64,000 nt of DNA from JAICJC01 sp963709425 (GCA_963709425.1 CAVPWG010000002.1:1-64000), one strand, 5' to 3'; counted from the first letter of the stretch, positions 42,193 through 51,370 are shown. Numbers and translations are program-made. Notes: generated from the sequence alone by a model not told the origin.

Positions 42193-43869
42193 GTGAAGTC
42201 AAGCCTCGAGATCGCCCAGGAAGCCACCCTCCGGCCGATCCTCGACATCGCCCGCGAGATGGGCCTCGAGGACGACGAGGTCGACCTGTACGGGAAGTAC
42301 AAGGCCAAGGTCAGCCTCGGGGCGATCGACCGCCTGGCCGACGCACCGAACGCGAAGATCGTCTGCGTCTCGGCCATCACGCCGACGAAGGCCGGCGAGG
42401 GCAAGACGACGACGTCGGTGTCGCTCACCCAGGGCCTCGGGCACATCGGCAAGCGCCCGATCCTGTGCCTGCGCGAGCCGTCGCTCGGGCCGATCTTCGG
42501 CATCAAGGGCGGCGCGGCGGGCGGCGGGCTCACGCAGGTCGTGCCGATGGAGGATCTGAACCTCCACTTCACGGGCGACTTCCACGCCGTCGCCGCCGCC
42601 AACAACATGCTCGCGGCGTTCGTCGACCGGCACCTCTTCTACGGCAACGAGTGCCGCATCGACCCGCACCGAGTCACGTGGAGGCGGGCGCTCGACATGA
42701 ACGACCGCCACCTGCGAAACGTGATCACCGGCCTCGGCGGCCCGACCCACGGCATCCCGCGTGAGACCGGGTTCGACATCGTCGCCGCCTCCGAGGTCAT
42801 GGCGATCATGGGCATGGCGACCTCGCTCCAGGACCTGCGCCGCCGGATCGGGGCGATCACCGTCGGCTACGACGTCGACGGCGCACCCGTCACGGCCGAG
42901 CAGATGGGCTGCGCCGGGGCGATGACCGTGCTCCTGAAGGACGCGCTCAAGCCGAACCTGATCCAGACGCTCGAGGGCCAGCCCTGTTTCATGCACATCG
43001 GCCCCTTCGGCAACATCGCCCACGGCAACAGCTCGATCGTGGCCGACCTGGCCGGCCGCAAGCTGGGCGAGTACCTCATCACCGAGGCGGGCTTCGGCTC
43101 CGATCTCGGGATGGAGAAGTTCATGAACATCGTCTGCCGCGCGGGCGGGTTCGCTCCGAACGCCGTCGTGATCGTCGCGACGGCCAAGGCGCTGAAGCAC
43201 CACGCCGGGCTCGAGGACGACCCGCGGAACTCCGCGGCCGACAACCTGCGCGCGATCGAGCAGGGCGCGGGCAACCTCGGCCGCCATATCGTGAACGCGA
43301 AGGAGTTCGGCGTCCCGTGCGTGGTCGCCGCAAACCGCTTCCCCGGCGACACCGACGACGAGGTGGCGCTCGTGCAGAGGCTCGCGATGGAGCACGGCGC
43401 GCACGCGGCCGTCCTGAACGAGGGATTCTCGAAGGGCGGCGAGGGTGCGGCCGAGATGGCCGAGGCGGTCGCCGACGCGTGCGACCAGCCGACCTCGTTC
43501 GGCTTCGTCTACGAGGACTCCGACCCGATCGATGTGAAGATCGAGAAGATCGCCACGCGGGTCTACCAGGCTGACGGCGTCGACTTCCTGCCCGCGGCGT
43601 CGCAGAAGATCGAGCAGTTCACGCGCGACGGCCTCACCGGGCTCTCGATCTGCATGGCAAAGACGCACCTGTCGCTCTCGGCCGACCCGGCGCTCGCCAA
43701 CGCGCCGACGGGCTTCCGCATCCCCGTCCGCGATATCAGGCCGTACACCGGCGCCGGATTCCTGACGGCGCTCTGCGGCGACATCATGCAGATGCCCGGC
43801 CTCGGGAAGACGCCGGCCGGATTCAACGTCGACATCGACGAGGATGGACGAACGATCGGCCTCTTCTGA
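42193..43869 (+). CDS. fhs: Formate-tetrahydrofolate ligase
   Basis: It interconverts formate, ATP and tetrahydrofolate with 10-formyl-tetrahydrofolate. The 558-aa protein has the P-loop TPTKAGEGKTTT, REPSLGPIFGIKGGAAGGG, NLHFTGDFHA and the C-terminal GAGFLTALCGDIMQMPGLGKTP. It follows the dehydrogenase genes by 16 bases with AAAGGAG before its GTG, so C1 units made from methylamine can be moved to formate or kept as formyl-folate. The cyclohydrolase gene overlaps its 3' end. Confidence 0.96.
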   Translation: MKSSLEIAQEATLRPILDIAREMGLEDDEVDLYGKYKAKVSLGAIDRLADAPNAKIVCVSAITPTKAGEGKTTTSVSLTQGLGHIGKRPILCLREPSLGPIFGIKGGAAGGGLTQVVPMEDLNLHFTGDFHAVAAANNMLAAFVDRHLFYGNECRIDPHRVTWRRALDMNDRHLRNVITGLGGPTHGIPRETGFDIVAASEVMAIMGMATSLQDLRRRIGAITVGYDVDGAPVTAEQMGCAGAMTVLLKDALKPNLIQTLEGQPCFMHIGPFGNIAHGNSSIVADLAGRKLGEYLITEAGFGSDLGMEKFMNIVCRAGGFAPNAVVIVATAKALKHHAGLEDDPRNSAADNLRAIEQGAGNLGRHIVNAKEFGVPCVVAANRFPGDTDDEVALVQRLAMEHGAHAAVLNEGFSKGGEGAAEMAEAVADACDQPTSFGFVYEDSDPIDVKIEKIATRVYQADGVDFLPAASQKIEQFTRDGLTGLSICMAKTHLSLSADPALANAPTGFRIPVRDIRPYTGAGFLTALCGDIMQMPGLGKTPAGFNVDIDEDGRTIGLF

Positions 43870-44497
43870 CGGAGTCGCCGCGCCGGACGCGAACGGCACG
43901 CTCGACCCGTACATGTCGGCCACGGTCGCCGAGTTCCTCGACGACCTCGCGGCGCGGACGCCCGCCCCCGGCGGCGGCGCCGCAGCGTCGGTCACGTGCG
44001 CGATGGCGGCCGCGCTCGTCGAGATGGCCGCCACGTTCGCATCTGCCAAGGGACTCGAGCACGTGCGCGACCGCGCCCACGAGCTGCGCGAGGAGGTCTC
44101 GTCGCTCGCCCACGCGGACGGCCGGGCCTATGGCGTCGTGCTCGACGCGCTTCGCATGTCGCCGGGCGAGGAGCGGACCACCCGCCTCGATACCGCGGTC
44201 GCCGGTGCGATCGCATGCCCGATCCACATCCTGCGGATCGCCGCGGAGGTCGCCACGCTCGCGGCGGACATGGCCGAGACCGGGAACCGGAACCTGGAGG
44301 GCGACGCGCTGGCGGGCGCGCTGCTCGCCGAAGCAGCGGCCCGCTCGGCGGCGACGCTCGCCCACCTGAACGTGAGCCTGCTCTCGAAGCACGCGTCGTC
44401 GGACGCCCATCTCGAGCGCCTGCGGCCGGAGCTCGCCAGGGCGACGCGCGCCCGCGAGCGGGCCGTCGATGCGTACGCACGCATGGAACGCATCTAA
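43844..44497 (+). CDS. fchA: Methenyltetrahydrofolate cyclohydrolase, FchA/cyclodeaminase family
   Basis: The 217-aa protein belongs to the formimidoyltetrahydrofolate cyclodeaminase fold, with TPAPGGGAAASVTCAMAAALVEM near the N terminus and long helices after it. In methylotrophs FchA turns methenyl- to 10-formyl-tetrahydrofolate, which fits its place after fhs. A true cyclodeaminase acting in histidine breakdown is the alternative, but no histidine genes are nearby. It overlaps fhs by 26 bases. The dehydrogenase needed to make methenyl-THF (FolD or MtdA) is not in the window. Confidence 0.82.
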   Translation: MDERSASSDGVAAPDANGTLDPYMSATVAEFLDDLAARTPAPGGGAAASVTCAMAAALVEMAATFASAKGLEHVRDRAHELREEVSSLAHADGRAYGVVLDALRMSPGEERTTRLDTAVAGAIACPIHILRIAAEVATLAADMAETGNRNLEGDALAGALLAEAAARSAATLAHLNVSLLSKHASSDAHLERLRPELARATRARERAVDAYARMERI

Positions 44498-44539
44498 GCG
44501 CACCGTTTCGGACCAGCTGGGGCGGGGCATGCGGTCAGC

Positions 44540-44986
44540 ATGGAGACAGGCCGCACCGAGCCCGGCGAAGCGCTCCGCGCCGAGAGCCCACGCCGTGAGC
44601 AGCACCGGCGAAAGAGCCAGTTCGGTGGGCTGGTCATCGGTGCCGCGGCTGGGCTCGTCGCCGGAGTCCTGATTCAGTGGGCGGTCGGCAGCGAGCGCCT
44701 CACCGGGTATGCCGACGACCCCTTCTCGATGGCGTTCGGCCTCCCGGTCGCGCTCGCGATCGCGGCCGGCCTGTTCGGCCTCCTGCTCGGAACGGCGCGC
44801 GAGGCGGCGGTCGTCGATGCACCGGTGCGCGTGCGCCGGTTTCGCCGGATGCACCGCGCAGCGGTGAGCCGGCAGGGCCAGCTGCCCGGCTCACCGGTGC
44901 CGCCGGTCCACCGCGACGACCGTCGTAGCGACCCGCGCGCACTATTGGGGTCTGACCCCGTTCGTGCACGGGGTACGATCCGCACG
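44540..44986 (+). CDS. Small membrane protein frame running open into the next gene
   Basis: From ATG 44540 the frame encodes a basic N terminus, two hydrophobic helices (about residues 30-46 and 66-85) and a basic tail, about 130 aa, then crosses the 33-bp repeat. It has no stop before the regulator that follows in the same frame, so the entry has no end of its own. I think a small membrane protein gene lost its stop, perhaps when the repeat arrived. A fusion protein of 761 aa is the alternative. The family is unknown. Confidence 0.35.
44937..44969. repeat. 33-bp palindromic repeat, copy 2
   Basis: The inner stem GGGGTC-T-GACCCC (44947-44959) is identical to copy 1, with the outer arms GCGCAC and GTGCAC less symmetrical. 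It lies just upstream of the -10 box of the cNMP/CBS gene and is read in the same frame as copy 1 (both give LGSDPV). Confidence 0.8.
44974..44979 (+). promoter_or_regulatory. Leaderless -10 box of the cNMP/CBS gene
   Basis: TACGAT ends 7 bases before ATG 44987 and begins 5 bases after the palindromic repeat. It supports a separate start for the regulator rather than a fusion with the upstream frame. Confidence 0.5.
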
Positions 44987-46825
44987 ATGGTCGAGGCCGA
45001 TCAGGCCGATCTCGCGCCCGCTGCCTTCCTCCGCCGGTTCGCGCCGTTCAGCGGCCTCCCGGAGGCGGACCTTGAACGGGCGGGGGCCGCCGCGCAGTCG
45101 CGCACGTACCCGGCCGGTGCGGCGATCCTCTCGGAGGACGGCGCACCCTCGGAAGGGCTCTACGTCGTGCGCTCCGGCGCGGTCGAGCTGCGGCACGAGG
45201 AGGAGACGATCGACGTGCTCGAGCCGGGCGAGGCGTTCGGCCACCCGTCGCTGCTCTCGGGGATGGCGCCGGCTTTCGACGTGTGCGCCCGCGACGACAC
45301 CGTGTGCCTGCTCATCCCGTCGGACGTCGCGCGATCGGTGCTGTCGAGCTCGGCGGGCGTGGAGTTCGTCGCAAGCTCACTGCGCGAACGGCTGGTCCGC
45401 ACGGGCTACGTGGCGCACGCCCAGGCCGAGCAGCGGACGGCCCATCTCGGCTCGCTCGTCCACCGGCCGGTCGCGGTGTGCCCGCCCGAGACGTCCGCCG
45501 CCGAGGCGGCGCGCCTGATGGCCGCAGCCGACGTGTCGTGCGTCCTCGTCCAGCTCGACGACGGGTTCGGGATCGTCACCGACTCGGATCTGCGCCGGAA
45601 GCTCGTCGCCGAGGACCTGCCCGGCGCGACGCCGGTCGGGCAGCTCATGGTGGCCCCGGCCAGGACGTTCTCGCCCGAGAGCCTCGCCGTCGACGCCATG
45701 ATCGACATGCTCGACGCGGGCATCCACCACCTCCCGGTCGTCGACTCGGCCGGGACGCCGCTCGGAGTCGTCACCGCGACCGACCTCATGTACCTCGAGA
45801 GCCGCACGCCGTTTGCGCTGCGGCGGTCGATCGCCCACGCCGCGAGCGTCGACGAGCTGGTCGACGCCGCGCTCCACCTCCCGCAGATGATCGTGAGCCT
45901 GATCCGGGCCGGCGTCTCGCCGCTCGACGTGAGCCGGGTCATCGCGCTCCAGTCCGACACGGCGACGACCCGCCTGATCGAGGTGATCGCCGCCGACCGC
46001 GGCCCGGCGCCGGTGGCGTGGGCATGGCTCGCCCTCGGGTCGACAGCCCGGCGGGAGGCGACGCTGGCCTCCGACCAGGACAACGCGCTCGCCTACGCCG
46101 ACCCCGGCGGGCCCGAGGTCGACGCGTACTTCGCCGATGTCGCCGCCGAGGTGAACACCGCCCTCGCCCGCTGCGGCTTCGGGGCAGACAACGCGGAGGT
46201 GCTGGCCCGAAGCCGGGTCTGGCGCCTCTCCCAGTCGGAATGGGTGCGGGTGTTCCACGACTGCCTCGAGCAGCCCGACCGCAGCCACCTCGTCCGGGCG
46301 GCCGTCGCCTTCGACTTCCGCCGCGTGGTGGGCGGCCTCGAGATCGTCCGGCCGCTGGTCGAGATCGAGCGCCGGGCGCCGGATCACCCCGACTTCATCC
46401 GCCGCCTGGCGCGCACGGCCACCGACTTCACACCGCCGACGGGGTTTCGGGGGCGTCTGACGCTCGACGACGACGGCCGGATCGACCTGAAGCGCGGCGG
46501 GGTCGTTCCGATCGCGAACCTGGCCCGCTTCCACGCGCTCCAGGCCGGAGTCACGATCTCGAGCACGGTCGGCAGGCTGCACGCGGCCGAGGCAGCCGGG
46601 ACGCTCGACCGGGAGCCGGTCGCCGCCCTGCTCGAGGCATTCGCGCTGATGACACGCCTGCGGCTCGAGCACCAGGCGGCCCAGGTCGAAGCGGGGGCCG
46701 AGCCCGACAACCGGATCGACCCGGGTGCGCTTCCGCCGCTCACCCGCGAGCAGTTGAAGAGCGCGTTCCGGGCCGTCTCGGAGGCGCAGCACGCCCTCAG
46801 CCGGTTCGTCCCGCTCGGGATGTGA
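44987..46825 (+). CDS. Cyclic-nucleotide-binding, CBS and DUF294 nucleotidyltransferase-like signalling protein
   Basis: The 612-aa protein starts with a cNMP-binding-like domain (about residues 10-130, SEGLYVVRSGAVELR). A pair of CBS domains follows (about 160-280, with DVSCVLVQLDDGFGIVTDSDLRRK and HLPVVDSAGTPLGVVTATDLM). The C terminus is a DUF294-type putative nucleotidyltransferase (LGSTARREATLASDQDNALAYAD, about 340) with its substrate-binding helical domain. Relatives are thought to sense nucleotides and modify a partner protein, like GlnD. I chose ATG 44987 because a leaderless promoter lies 7 bases upstream. It may connect cell energy or nitrogen status to the adjacent amine genes. 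Confidence 0.85.
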   Translation: MVEADQADLAPAAFLRRFAPFSGLPEADLERAGAAAQSRTYPAGAAILSEDGAPSEGLYVVRSGAVELRHEEETIDVLEPGEAFGHPSLLSGMAPAFDVCARDDTVCLLIPSDVARSVLSSSAGVEFVASSLRERLVRTGYVAHAQAEQRTAHLGSLVHRPVAVCPPETSAAEAARLMAAADVSCVLVQLDDGFGIVTDSDLRRKLVAEDLPGATPVGQLMVAPARTFSPESLAVDAMIDMLDAGIHHLPVVDSAGTPLGVVTATDLMYLESRTPFALRRSIAHAASVDELVDAALHLPQMIVSLIRAGVSPLDVSRVIALQSDTATTRLIEVIAADRGPAPVAWAWLALGSTARREATLASDQDNALAYADPGGPEVDAYFADVAAEVNTALARCGFGADNAEVLARSRVWRLSQSEWVRVFHDCLEQPDRSHLVRAAVAFDFRRVVGGLEIVRPLVEIERRAPDHPDFIRRLARTATDFTPPTGFRGRLTLDDDGRIDLKRGGVVPIANLARFHALQAGVTISSTVGRLHAAEAAGTLDREPVAALLEAFALMTRLRLEHQAAQVEAGAEPDNRIDPGALPPLTREQLKSAFRAVSEAQHALSRFVPLGM

Positions 46826-46911
46826 GAATTCGCGAATTTGCGGTTGCGCTCCGACCGGCGCGCGTGGTTCACTTGCGCGTACAGCACGCCGTTCGTCTGG
46901 GAGGAGGTCGT

Positions 46912-48444
46912 ATGGCAACCGATACGGGCGCAGCCGACTACGAAGGTGGTGGTCTGAGCCGGGAGACGAACTGGTGGGGCGCGTTCGTCATCGGCCTCGC
47001 CGGCACGATCCTGGTCACAGGGATCGCACCGGTCATGGTGACGTCGCTGGGGGCGGCGGCGATTCCTCTCATGGTCGTCATCACGATCTCGGGCTACCTG
47101 CTCTGCCTGATCCTTGCCGAGCTCTCGGCGATGATGCCCGAGCGGACGGGCGGATCCCCGTCGTATGCCTACGTGGCCTACAAGGACAAGTGGCCGCGGT
47201 TCGCCAAGCACGTGAACGGGTTCACCGCCTGGGCCTACTGGCTCGGCTGGTTCCCGGTGGCGCCGCTCAACATGATCCTGGCGTCGTTCTACATCGTCGA
47301 CAAGTTCGGCCTCTCGACGGACGGGATCACCCCGATCCACACGCCGATCGCCTACTGGACGATCGTCATCGCGATCGTCGGGATCCTGCTCGTGTTCATC
47401 CCGGCCTGGTACGGGATCCGGCTGGGAGCATTGTTCGCGACGGTGCTGGGAATCCTGTCGATGGTCCCGCTCACCCTGATCGCCATCCTCCCGTTGTTCA
47501 AGCCGTCGTCGCGCGACTTCGGCAACCTGTCGGGCTTCCACCAGCTCGACGGAACCGGGTTCTTCACGCCGCTGCTCGGCCACGGATGGCTGACGATCTA
47601 CATCGCGTTCGCCTTCCTGCTCACCTGGAACGTCATCGCGATGGAGGCCGCGGCCTGCTACATCGGCGAGTGCCGCGACCCCGAGAGGGACGCGAAGATC
47701 GCGATGAACCTCGAGGGCGCCTACGGCCTCTTCATCTACACCATGATCCCGGTCAGCTTCGTGATCGTGCTGGGCGCATCCGCATTGTCCGACCCGGCGA
47801 ACGTCGATCCGAAGACGATCTTCTCCAACTTCGCGTCTGCGATCTTCGGCAGCAGCGCCAGTTGGCTCGACTGGGGGATCTCGACGATGTTGGTGATTGC
47901 GCTCTGCCTCTCGGTGCTGAACGCGATCATGGGATCGGCCCGGGCCGTGTACCAGATGTCGATCGACGGGCAGTTCCCGCGGATCTTCTCGGGCGTCAAC
48001 AAGCACGGCGTGCCCGGGTTCTCGATGAGCTTCAACGTGGCGTGCTCGATCGCACTCGTCTTCACGGGCGGCGCGGTCGAGATCTACACGCTCTCGAACG
48101 TCGGCTACACGGTGTCGTTCATCCCGGTTCTCGTCGGCTACTACCTCTTGCGCAAGAACCGGCCGGACATGCGCCGCCCGGTGCGCATGCCCGGGTTCAT
48201 GAAGTACATCGCGCTGTTCCTCGCCGCTGCGTACTTCGTGATCTGGTCGTACGGCGGGCTCGTCGAGGCCTCGCTTCCGAACGCGCTCCTTGGCGGCAAC
48301 GACACCAAGGTGTACTTCTTCATCGGTTGGGCGATCCTCCTGAGCTACGTGTTCTTCTACTGGTACCGCGTCAAGGTGGAGGATCCGAAGCACGAGAGCC
48401 GGGCTCAGGCGCCCGAGCCGCCGCCGATGCCGGCCGGCGACTGA
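46912..48444 (+). CDS. APC-superfamily permease, likely amine/amino acid importer
   Basis: The 510-aa protein has about twelve transmembrane helices. Helix 1 (AFVIGLAGTILVTGIAPVMV) and the first loop (MPERTGGSPSYAYVAYKDKW) follow the APC pattern seen in ethanolamine and amino acid permeases. GGGAGGAGG lies ahead of the ATG. It stands between the methylamine and C1 genes and the purine genes, so methylamine or a methylated amino acid is a reasonable substrate by context only. A 12-bp palindrome AATTCGCGAATT lies at 46827-46838 in its upstream gap. Confidence 0.82.
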   Translation: MATDTGAADYEGGGLSRETNWWGAFVIGLAGTILVTGIAPVMVTSLGAAAIPLMVVITISGYLLCLILAELSAMMPERTGGSPSYAYVAYKDKWPRFAKHVNGFTAWAYWLGWFPVAPLNMILASFYIVDKFGLSTDGITPIHTPIAYWTIVIAIVGILLVFIPAWYGIRLGALFATVLGILSMVPLTLIAILPLFKPSSRDFGNLSGFHQLDGTGFFTPLLGHGWLTIYIAFAFLLTWNVIAMEAAACYIGECRDPERDAKIAMNLEGAYGLFIYTMIPVSFVIVLGASALSDPANVDPKTIFSNFASAIFGSSASWLDWGISTMLVIALCLSVLNAIMGSARAVYQMSIDGQFPRIFSGVNKHGVPGFSMSFNVACSIALVFTGGAVEIYTLSNVGYTVSFIPVLVGYYLLRKNRPDMRRPVRMPGFMKYIALFLAAAYFVIWSYGGLVEASLPNALLGGNDTKVYFFIGWAILLSYVFFYWYRVKVEDPKHESRAQAPEPPPMPAGD

Positions 48445-48461
48445 CGTACGCAGTTCTTCGA

Positions 48462-48467
48462 TAGGTT
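48462..48467 (+). promoter_or_regulatory. Leaderless -10 box of the UspA gene
   Basis: TAGGTT ends 7 bases before ATG 48475, with no ribosome binding site in between. Confidence 0.5.
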
Positions 48468-48474
48468 GGGGGCG

Positions 48475-48954
48475 ATGTTCAAGAAGGCATCGCCCCCACC
48501 TGAGCCCGGCACGTTCACGGTCGACCGGCTGATCGTCGCATCCGAGGGCCGCGACATCGCGTGGCCCGTGCTGCAGCAGGCGTTCGAGCTCGCCCGTCCG
48601 GCCGGAGCAAGCGTCCGCGTCGTCATCATCGCCCGGATCTGGGGCACGAGCCTCGGCTTCCCGAACCCGGGCCTGAACCCGTCGAAGGACGAGTGGGACG
48701 AGCGGCGCCTGATCGCCCGCCGCGCTGTCGACGCGCTCAGGAAGGCCGGGTTCGAGGCCAGCGCGCAGGTCATCGGCACCCGCCGGGCGGCCAAGCGCAT
48801 CCTGGGCGAAGCACAGCGGTTCGGCGCGCAAGCGATCGTGATGGGCTGCGACCGCGACCGCGGCCTGCTCGGGGACTTCATGTGGTCGCACGAGCCGTAT
48901 CGGGTCCAGCGGCGCGCGAAGCTGCCGGTGTACCTCGTGCCCGTCGACGAGTAG
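48475..48954 (+). CDS. UspA-like universal stress protein
   Basis: The 159-aa protein has the UspA alpha/beta order: DRLIVASEGRDIAWPVLQQAFELARP, then RRAVDALRKAGFEASAQVIGTRRAAKRILGEAQRFGAQAIVMGCDRDRG. The ATP-binding G-x2-G-x9-G signature is only partly kept. It follows the permease by 30 bases but has its own leaderless promoter. A stress or transport-related regulatory role is plausible. It converts nothing recognisable. Confidence 0.72.
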   Translation: MFKKASPPPEPGTFTVDRLIVASEGRDIAWPVLQQAFELARPAGASVRVVIIARIWGTSLGFPNPGLNPSKDEWDERRLIARRAVDALRKAGFEASAQVIGTRRAAKRILGEAQRFGAQAIVMGCDRDRGLLGDFMWSHEPYRVQRRAKLPVYLVPVDE

Positions 48955-48982
48955 CGCCATCACCGGGGCCGTGCACGGCATG

Positions 48983-48988
48983 TAGACT
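48983..48988 (+). promoter_or_regulatory. Leaderless -10 box of purD
   Basis: TAGACT ends 7 bases before ATG 48996 and no ribosome binding site is seen. It marks the start of the purine region. Confidence 0.55.
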
Positions 48989-48995
48989 CGGCGCG

Positions 48996-50282
48996 ATGCG
49001 AGTGCTCCTGGTCGGATCAGGCGGACGCGAGCACGCGCTCGCCTGGAAGCTGACGCAGTCGCCGCGGCTGACCGAGCTGCACGCCGTGCCGGGGAACCCG
49101 GGTATCGGCCGGCTTGCGGCGCTGCATGCCGTGCCGCTGACCGACCTCGAGGGCATCACCCAGGTCGCGGCTGACCTCGCTCCCGATCTGGTCGTGGTGG
49201 GCCCCGAGGCGCCGCTCGCGGCAGGGCTCGCCGACCGGATCACCGAGGCGGGCATCCCCTGCTTCGGCCCCACTGCGGCCGCGGCCCGGCTCGAGAGCTC
49301 GAAGGCGTTCGCCAAGACCGTCATGCAGACCGCGGGCGTGCCGACGGCACGGGCAACGGTGTGCGACACCGTGCCGGCCGCCCAGGCTGCGATCGCCGAG
49401 TCCGGCGGTCGGGTCGTGATCAAGGCCGACGGCCTCGCCGCCGGCAAGGGCGTGATGGTGTGCGACTCGGCGACCGAGGCCCAGGACGCCGCCGCGGCGT
49501 GCCTCGTCGGCGGCGAATTCGGCCAGGCCGGCCGCCGGGTGCTGGTCGAAGAGCGCCTCGACGGCGACGAGCTGTCGCTTCTCGCCCTGTGCGACGGTGA
49601 GCGCGTGCTGGCGCTCGATCCGGCCCGCGACCACAAGCGTGCGCTCGACGGCGACGTCGGGCCCAACACCGGCGGGATGGGGGCGTTCTCGCCGGTGCCG
49701 CGAGTCGACGCCGCCATGGCCGAGGAGATCCTGGCGACGGCCCACCGGCCGGTCGTGAACGAGCTCGCCCGGCTCGGGAACCCGTTTCGTGGCTGCCTCT
49801 ATGCCGGGCTCATGCTGACCGCCGACGGGCCGCGCGTGATCGAGTTCAACGTCCGGTTCGGCGACCCGGAGGCGCAGGTGATCCTGCCCCGGCTCGATGC
49901 CGACCTGCTCGACCTCCTTCACCGCTCCGCCGCGGGCTCGCTCGCAGGTGCGACCGCGCCGGTCGCGGCGGACGCCTGTGTGAGCGTCGTCGTTGCGGCC
50001 GAGGGCTACCCGGAGGCGCCGACGGCGGGCGGGGCGATCGCCGGGATCGCGGCGGCCGAGGCGATCGAGGGCGTCATCGTGTTCCACGCCGGGACGGCGG
50101 AGCACGACGGCGCGCTGGTGGCCGCCGGCGGCCGGATCCTGAACGTGACAGCGACCGGACGCGACTTCGCGGAGGCCCGAAGGCGAGCGTACTCCGCCGT
50201 CGACCTGATCCAACTGGAGGGAAGCATGCACCGCACCGACATCGCCCTGGCGGCCGAGCGCTTGGAGCAGGTGCATGCCTGA
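48996..50282 (+). CDS. purD: Phosphoribosylamine-glycine ligase
   Basis: The second step of purine synthesis: phosphoribosylamine plus glycine and ATP give GAR. The 428-aa protein is of normal length, with the N-terminal motif LLVGSGGREHAL and ATP-grasp segments VVIKADGLAAGKGVMVC and GPNTGGMGAFSPVP, then IEFNVRFGDPEAQ. It overlaps purE by 8 bases. Confidence 0.97.
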   Translation: MRVLLVGSGGREHALAWKLTQSPRLTELHAVPGNPGIGRLAALHAVPLTDLEGITQVAADLAPDLVVVGPEAPLAAGLADRITEAGIPCFGPTAAAARLESSKAFAKTVMQTAGVPTARATVCDTVPAAQAAIAESGGRVVIKADGLAAGKGVMVCDSATEAQDAAAACLVGGEFGQAGRRVLVEERLDGDELSLLALCDGERVLALDPARDHKRALDGDVGPNTGGMGAFSPVPRVDAAMAEEILATAHRPVVNELARLGNPFRGCLYAGLMLTADGPRVIEFNVRFGDPEAQVILPRLDADLLDLLHRSAAGSLAGATAPVAADACVSVVVAAEGYPEAPTAGGAIAGIAAAEAIEGVIVFHAGTAEHDGALVAAGGRILNVTATGRDFAEARRRAYSAVDLIQLEGSMHRTDIALAAERLEQVHA

Positions 50283-50760
50283 CCCGGTTCCCGCTCCCGA
50301 GGTCAAGCATCTCTGGGCCGAGCTCGAGACCGACGGGCCGCAGGTCGGGATCCTCATGGGCTCGGAGTCCGACAAGGAGGTCATGCAGGCCGCGGCGGAC
50401 GAGCTGCTCGAGCGGGCCATCACGTTCGAGATGAAGGTGCTCTCGGCGCACCGCGACCCGCGCGGCGTGGCCGAGTACGCGTCGACGGCCGCCGTGCGGG
50501 GCGTGCGTGTCATCATCGCCGGGGCAGGCAAGGCGGCGGCGCTTCCGGGCGTGATCGCGGCCTACACCGAGCTGCCGGTCATCGGCGTGCCCATGAGGAC
50601 CTCCGATCTGGGCGGCATGGACTCGCTGCTCTCGATCGTGCAGATGCCGTCGGGGGTGCCCGTGGCCTGCATGGCGATCAACGGCGCGCGCAACGCCGCG
50701 ATCTACGCGGCCAAGATCCTGGCTCAGGGACAGCTGCCGCCGTCCTCCGACGACCTGTAG
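50275..50760 (+). CDS. purE: N5-carboxyaminoimidazole ribonucleotide mutase
   Basis: It moves the carboxyl group from N5-CAIR to give CAIR. The 161-aa protein has GILMGSESDKEVM, the catalytic His in SAHRDP, and the GAGKAAALPGVIAAYT loop. PurK, which makes the substrate in class I systems, is not in the window. The first 20 residues are an extra hydrophilic segment. A strong hairpin follows the stop. Confidence 0.95.
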   Translation: MPDPVPAPEVKHLWAELETDGPQVGILMGSESDKEVMQAAADELLERAITFEMKVLSAHRDPRGVAEYASTAAVRGVRVIIAGAGKAAALPGVIAAYTELPVIGVPMRTSDLGGMDSLLSIVQMPSGVPVACMAINGARNAAIYAAKILAQGQLPPSSDDL

Positions 50761-50786
50761 CTCGACTCGCCGCCCCGGACAGCCCA

Positions 50787-50825
50787 AAGGGGCCCGGCCT
50801 CTGGGAGGGTGAGGCCGGACCCCTT
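50787..50825. terminator. Strong hairpin between purE and the convergent secreted-protein gene
   Basis: AAGGGGCCCGGCCT and AGGCCGGACCCCTT form a 14-bp stem with one mismatch and an 11-base loop. It lies between two convergent genes. The minus direction ends in TTT, so it probably serves both, although neither side has a long T-run. Confidence 0.65.
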
Positions 50826-50845
50826 GGATGTGGCTGCCCTTCGGC

Positions 50846-51292
50846 TCAGGCGGCCAGTTGTCCGCGGCGGCGGGAGCCGATGCCGGCGGCGAGCCCCAGC
50901 ATCAGGAGGCCACCGAGGCCGGCGCCGATCGCGGCCGCTGTCCAGTCGAAGCCGTTCGACGGCGACGCGGGAACCGAGACCGGGCGCTGAGAATCGATGT
51001 GCTGCGGCACGGTGCTCGCGTGCATCACGCCGACGCCGAGCGTCTGCGGAAGCGGCACCGGGTTGGCAAGCGGCTTGTCGCCGGTCGTGACGACAACGGC
51101 GCCGATCGCGTGTCACCGTGAGCGGCCTGGATCGAGCGGACGATCGGGCTGACGTCGTTCGGGCCGCCGGTCGAGCCCACGAACGCCGCCGCTCGGGCCC
51201 ACATAGGGCTTGGCCTGCGCGGCCGGCGCGACGAGCGCCAGTGCCGCAACGGTCAGGACGGCTGTCGGGACGATACGGGTGATACGAGACAT
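50846..51292 (-). CDS. Secreted or membrane-anchored small protein, interrupted by two frameshifts
   Basis: Joining three frames gives a protein of about 148 aa. A clear signal peptide (ITRIVPTAVLTVAALALV, ending at AQA) is followed by a middle containing FVGSTGGPNDVSPIVRSIQ and VVVTTGDKPLANPVPLP, and a C-terminal membrane helix (AAAIGAGLGGLLMLGLAAG) with a basic tail. This is the layout of a cell-surface protein. The frame changes near 51184-51194 and 51105-51112, both in GC runs, so sequencing error is likely. I do not recognise the family. Confidence 0.6.
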
Positions 51293-51364
51293 CTGTGTGC
51301 TCCTCCTCGAGACGATCAGATGTCTCACCAGACGCGGGCGGCGGGCGACCTCTTCCCTCCGCGA

Positions 51365-51370
51365 TAGAGT
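51365..51370 (+). promoter_or_regulatory. -10 box close to the purB start
   Basis: TAGAGT ends 9 bases before the TTG start, with no ribosome binding site, so a leaderless or nearly leaderless mRNA is likely. Confidence 0.45.
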
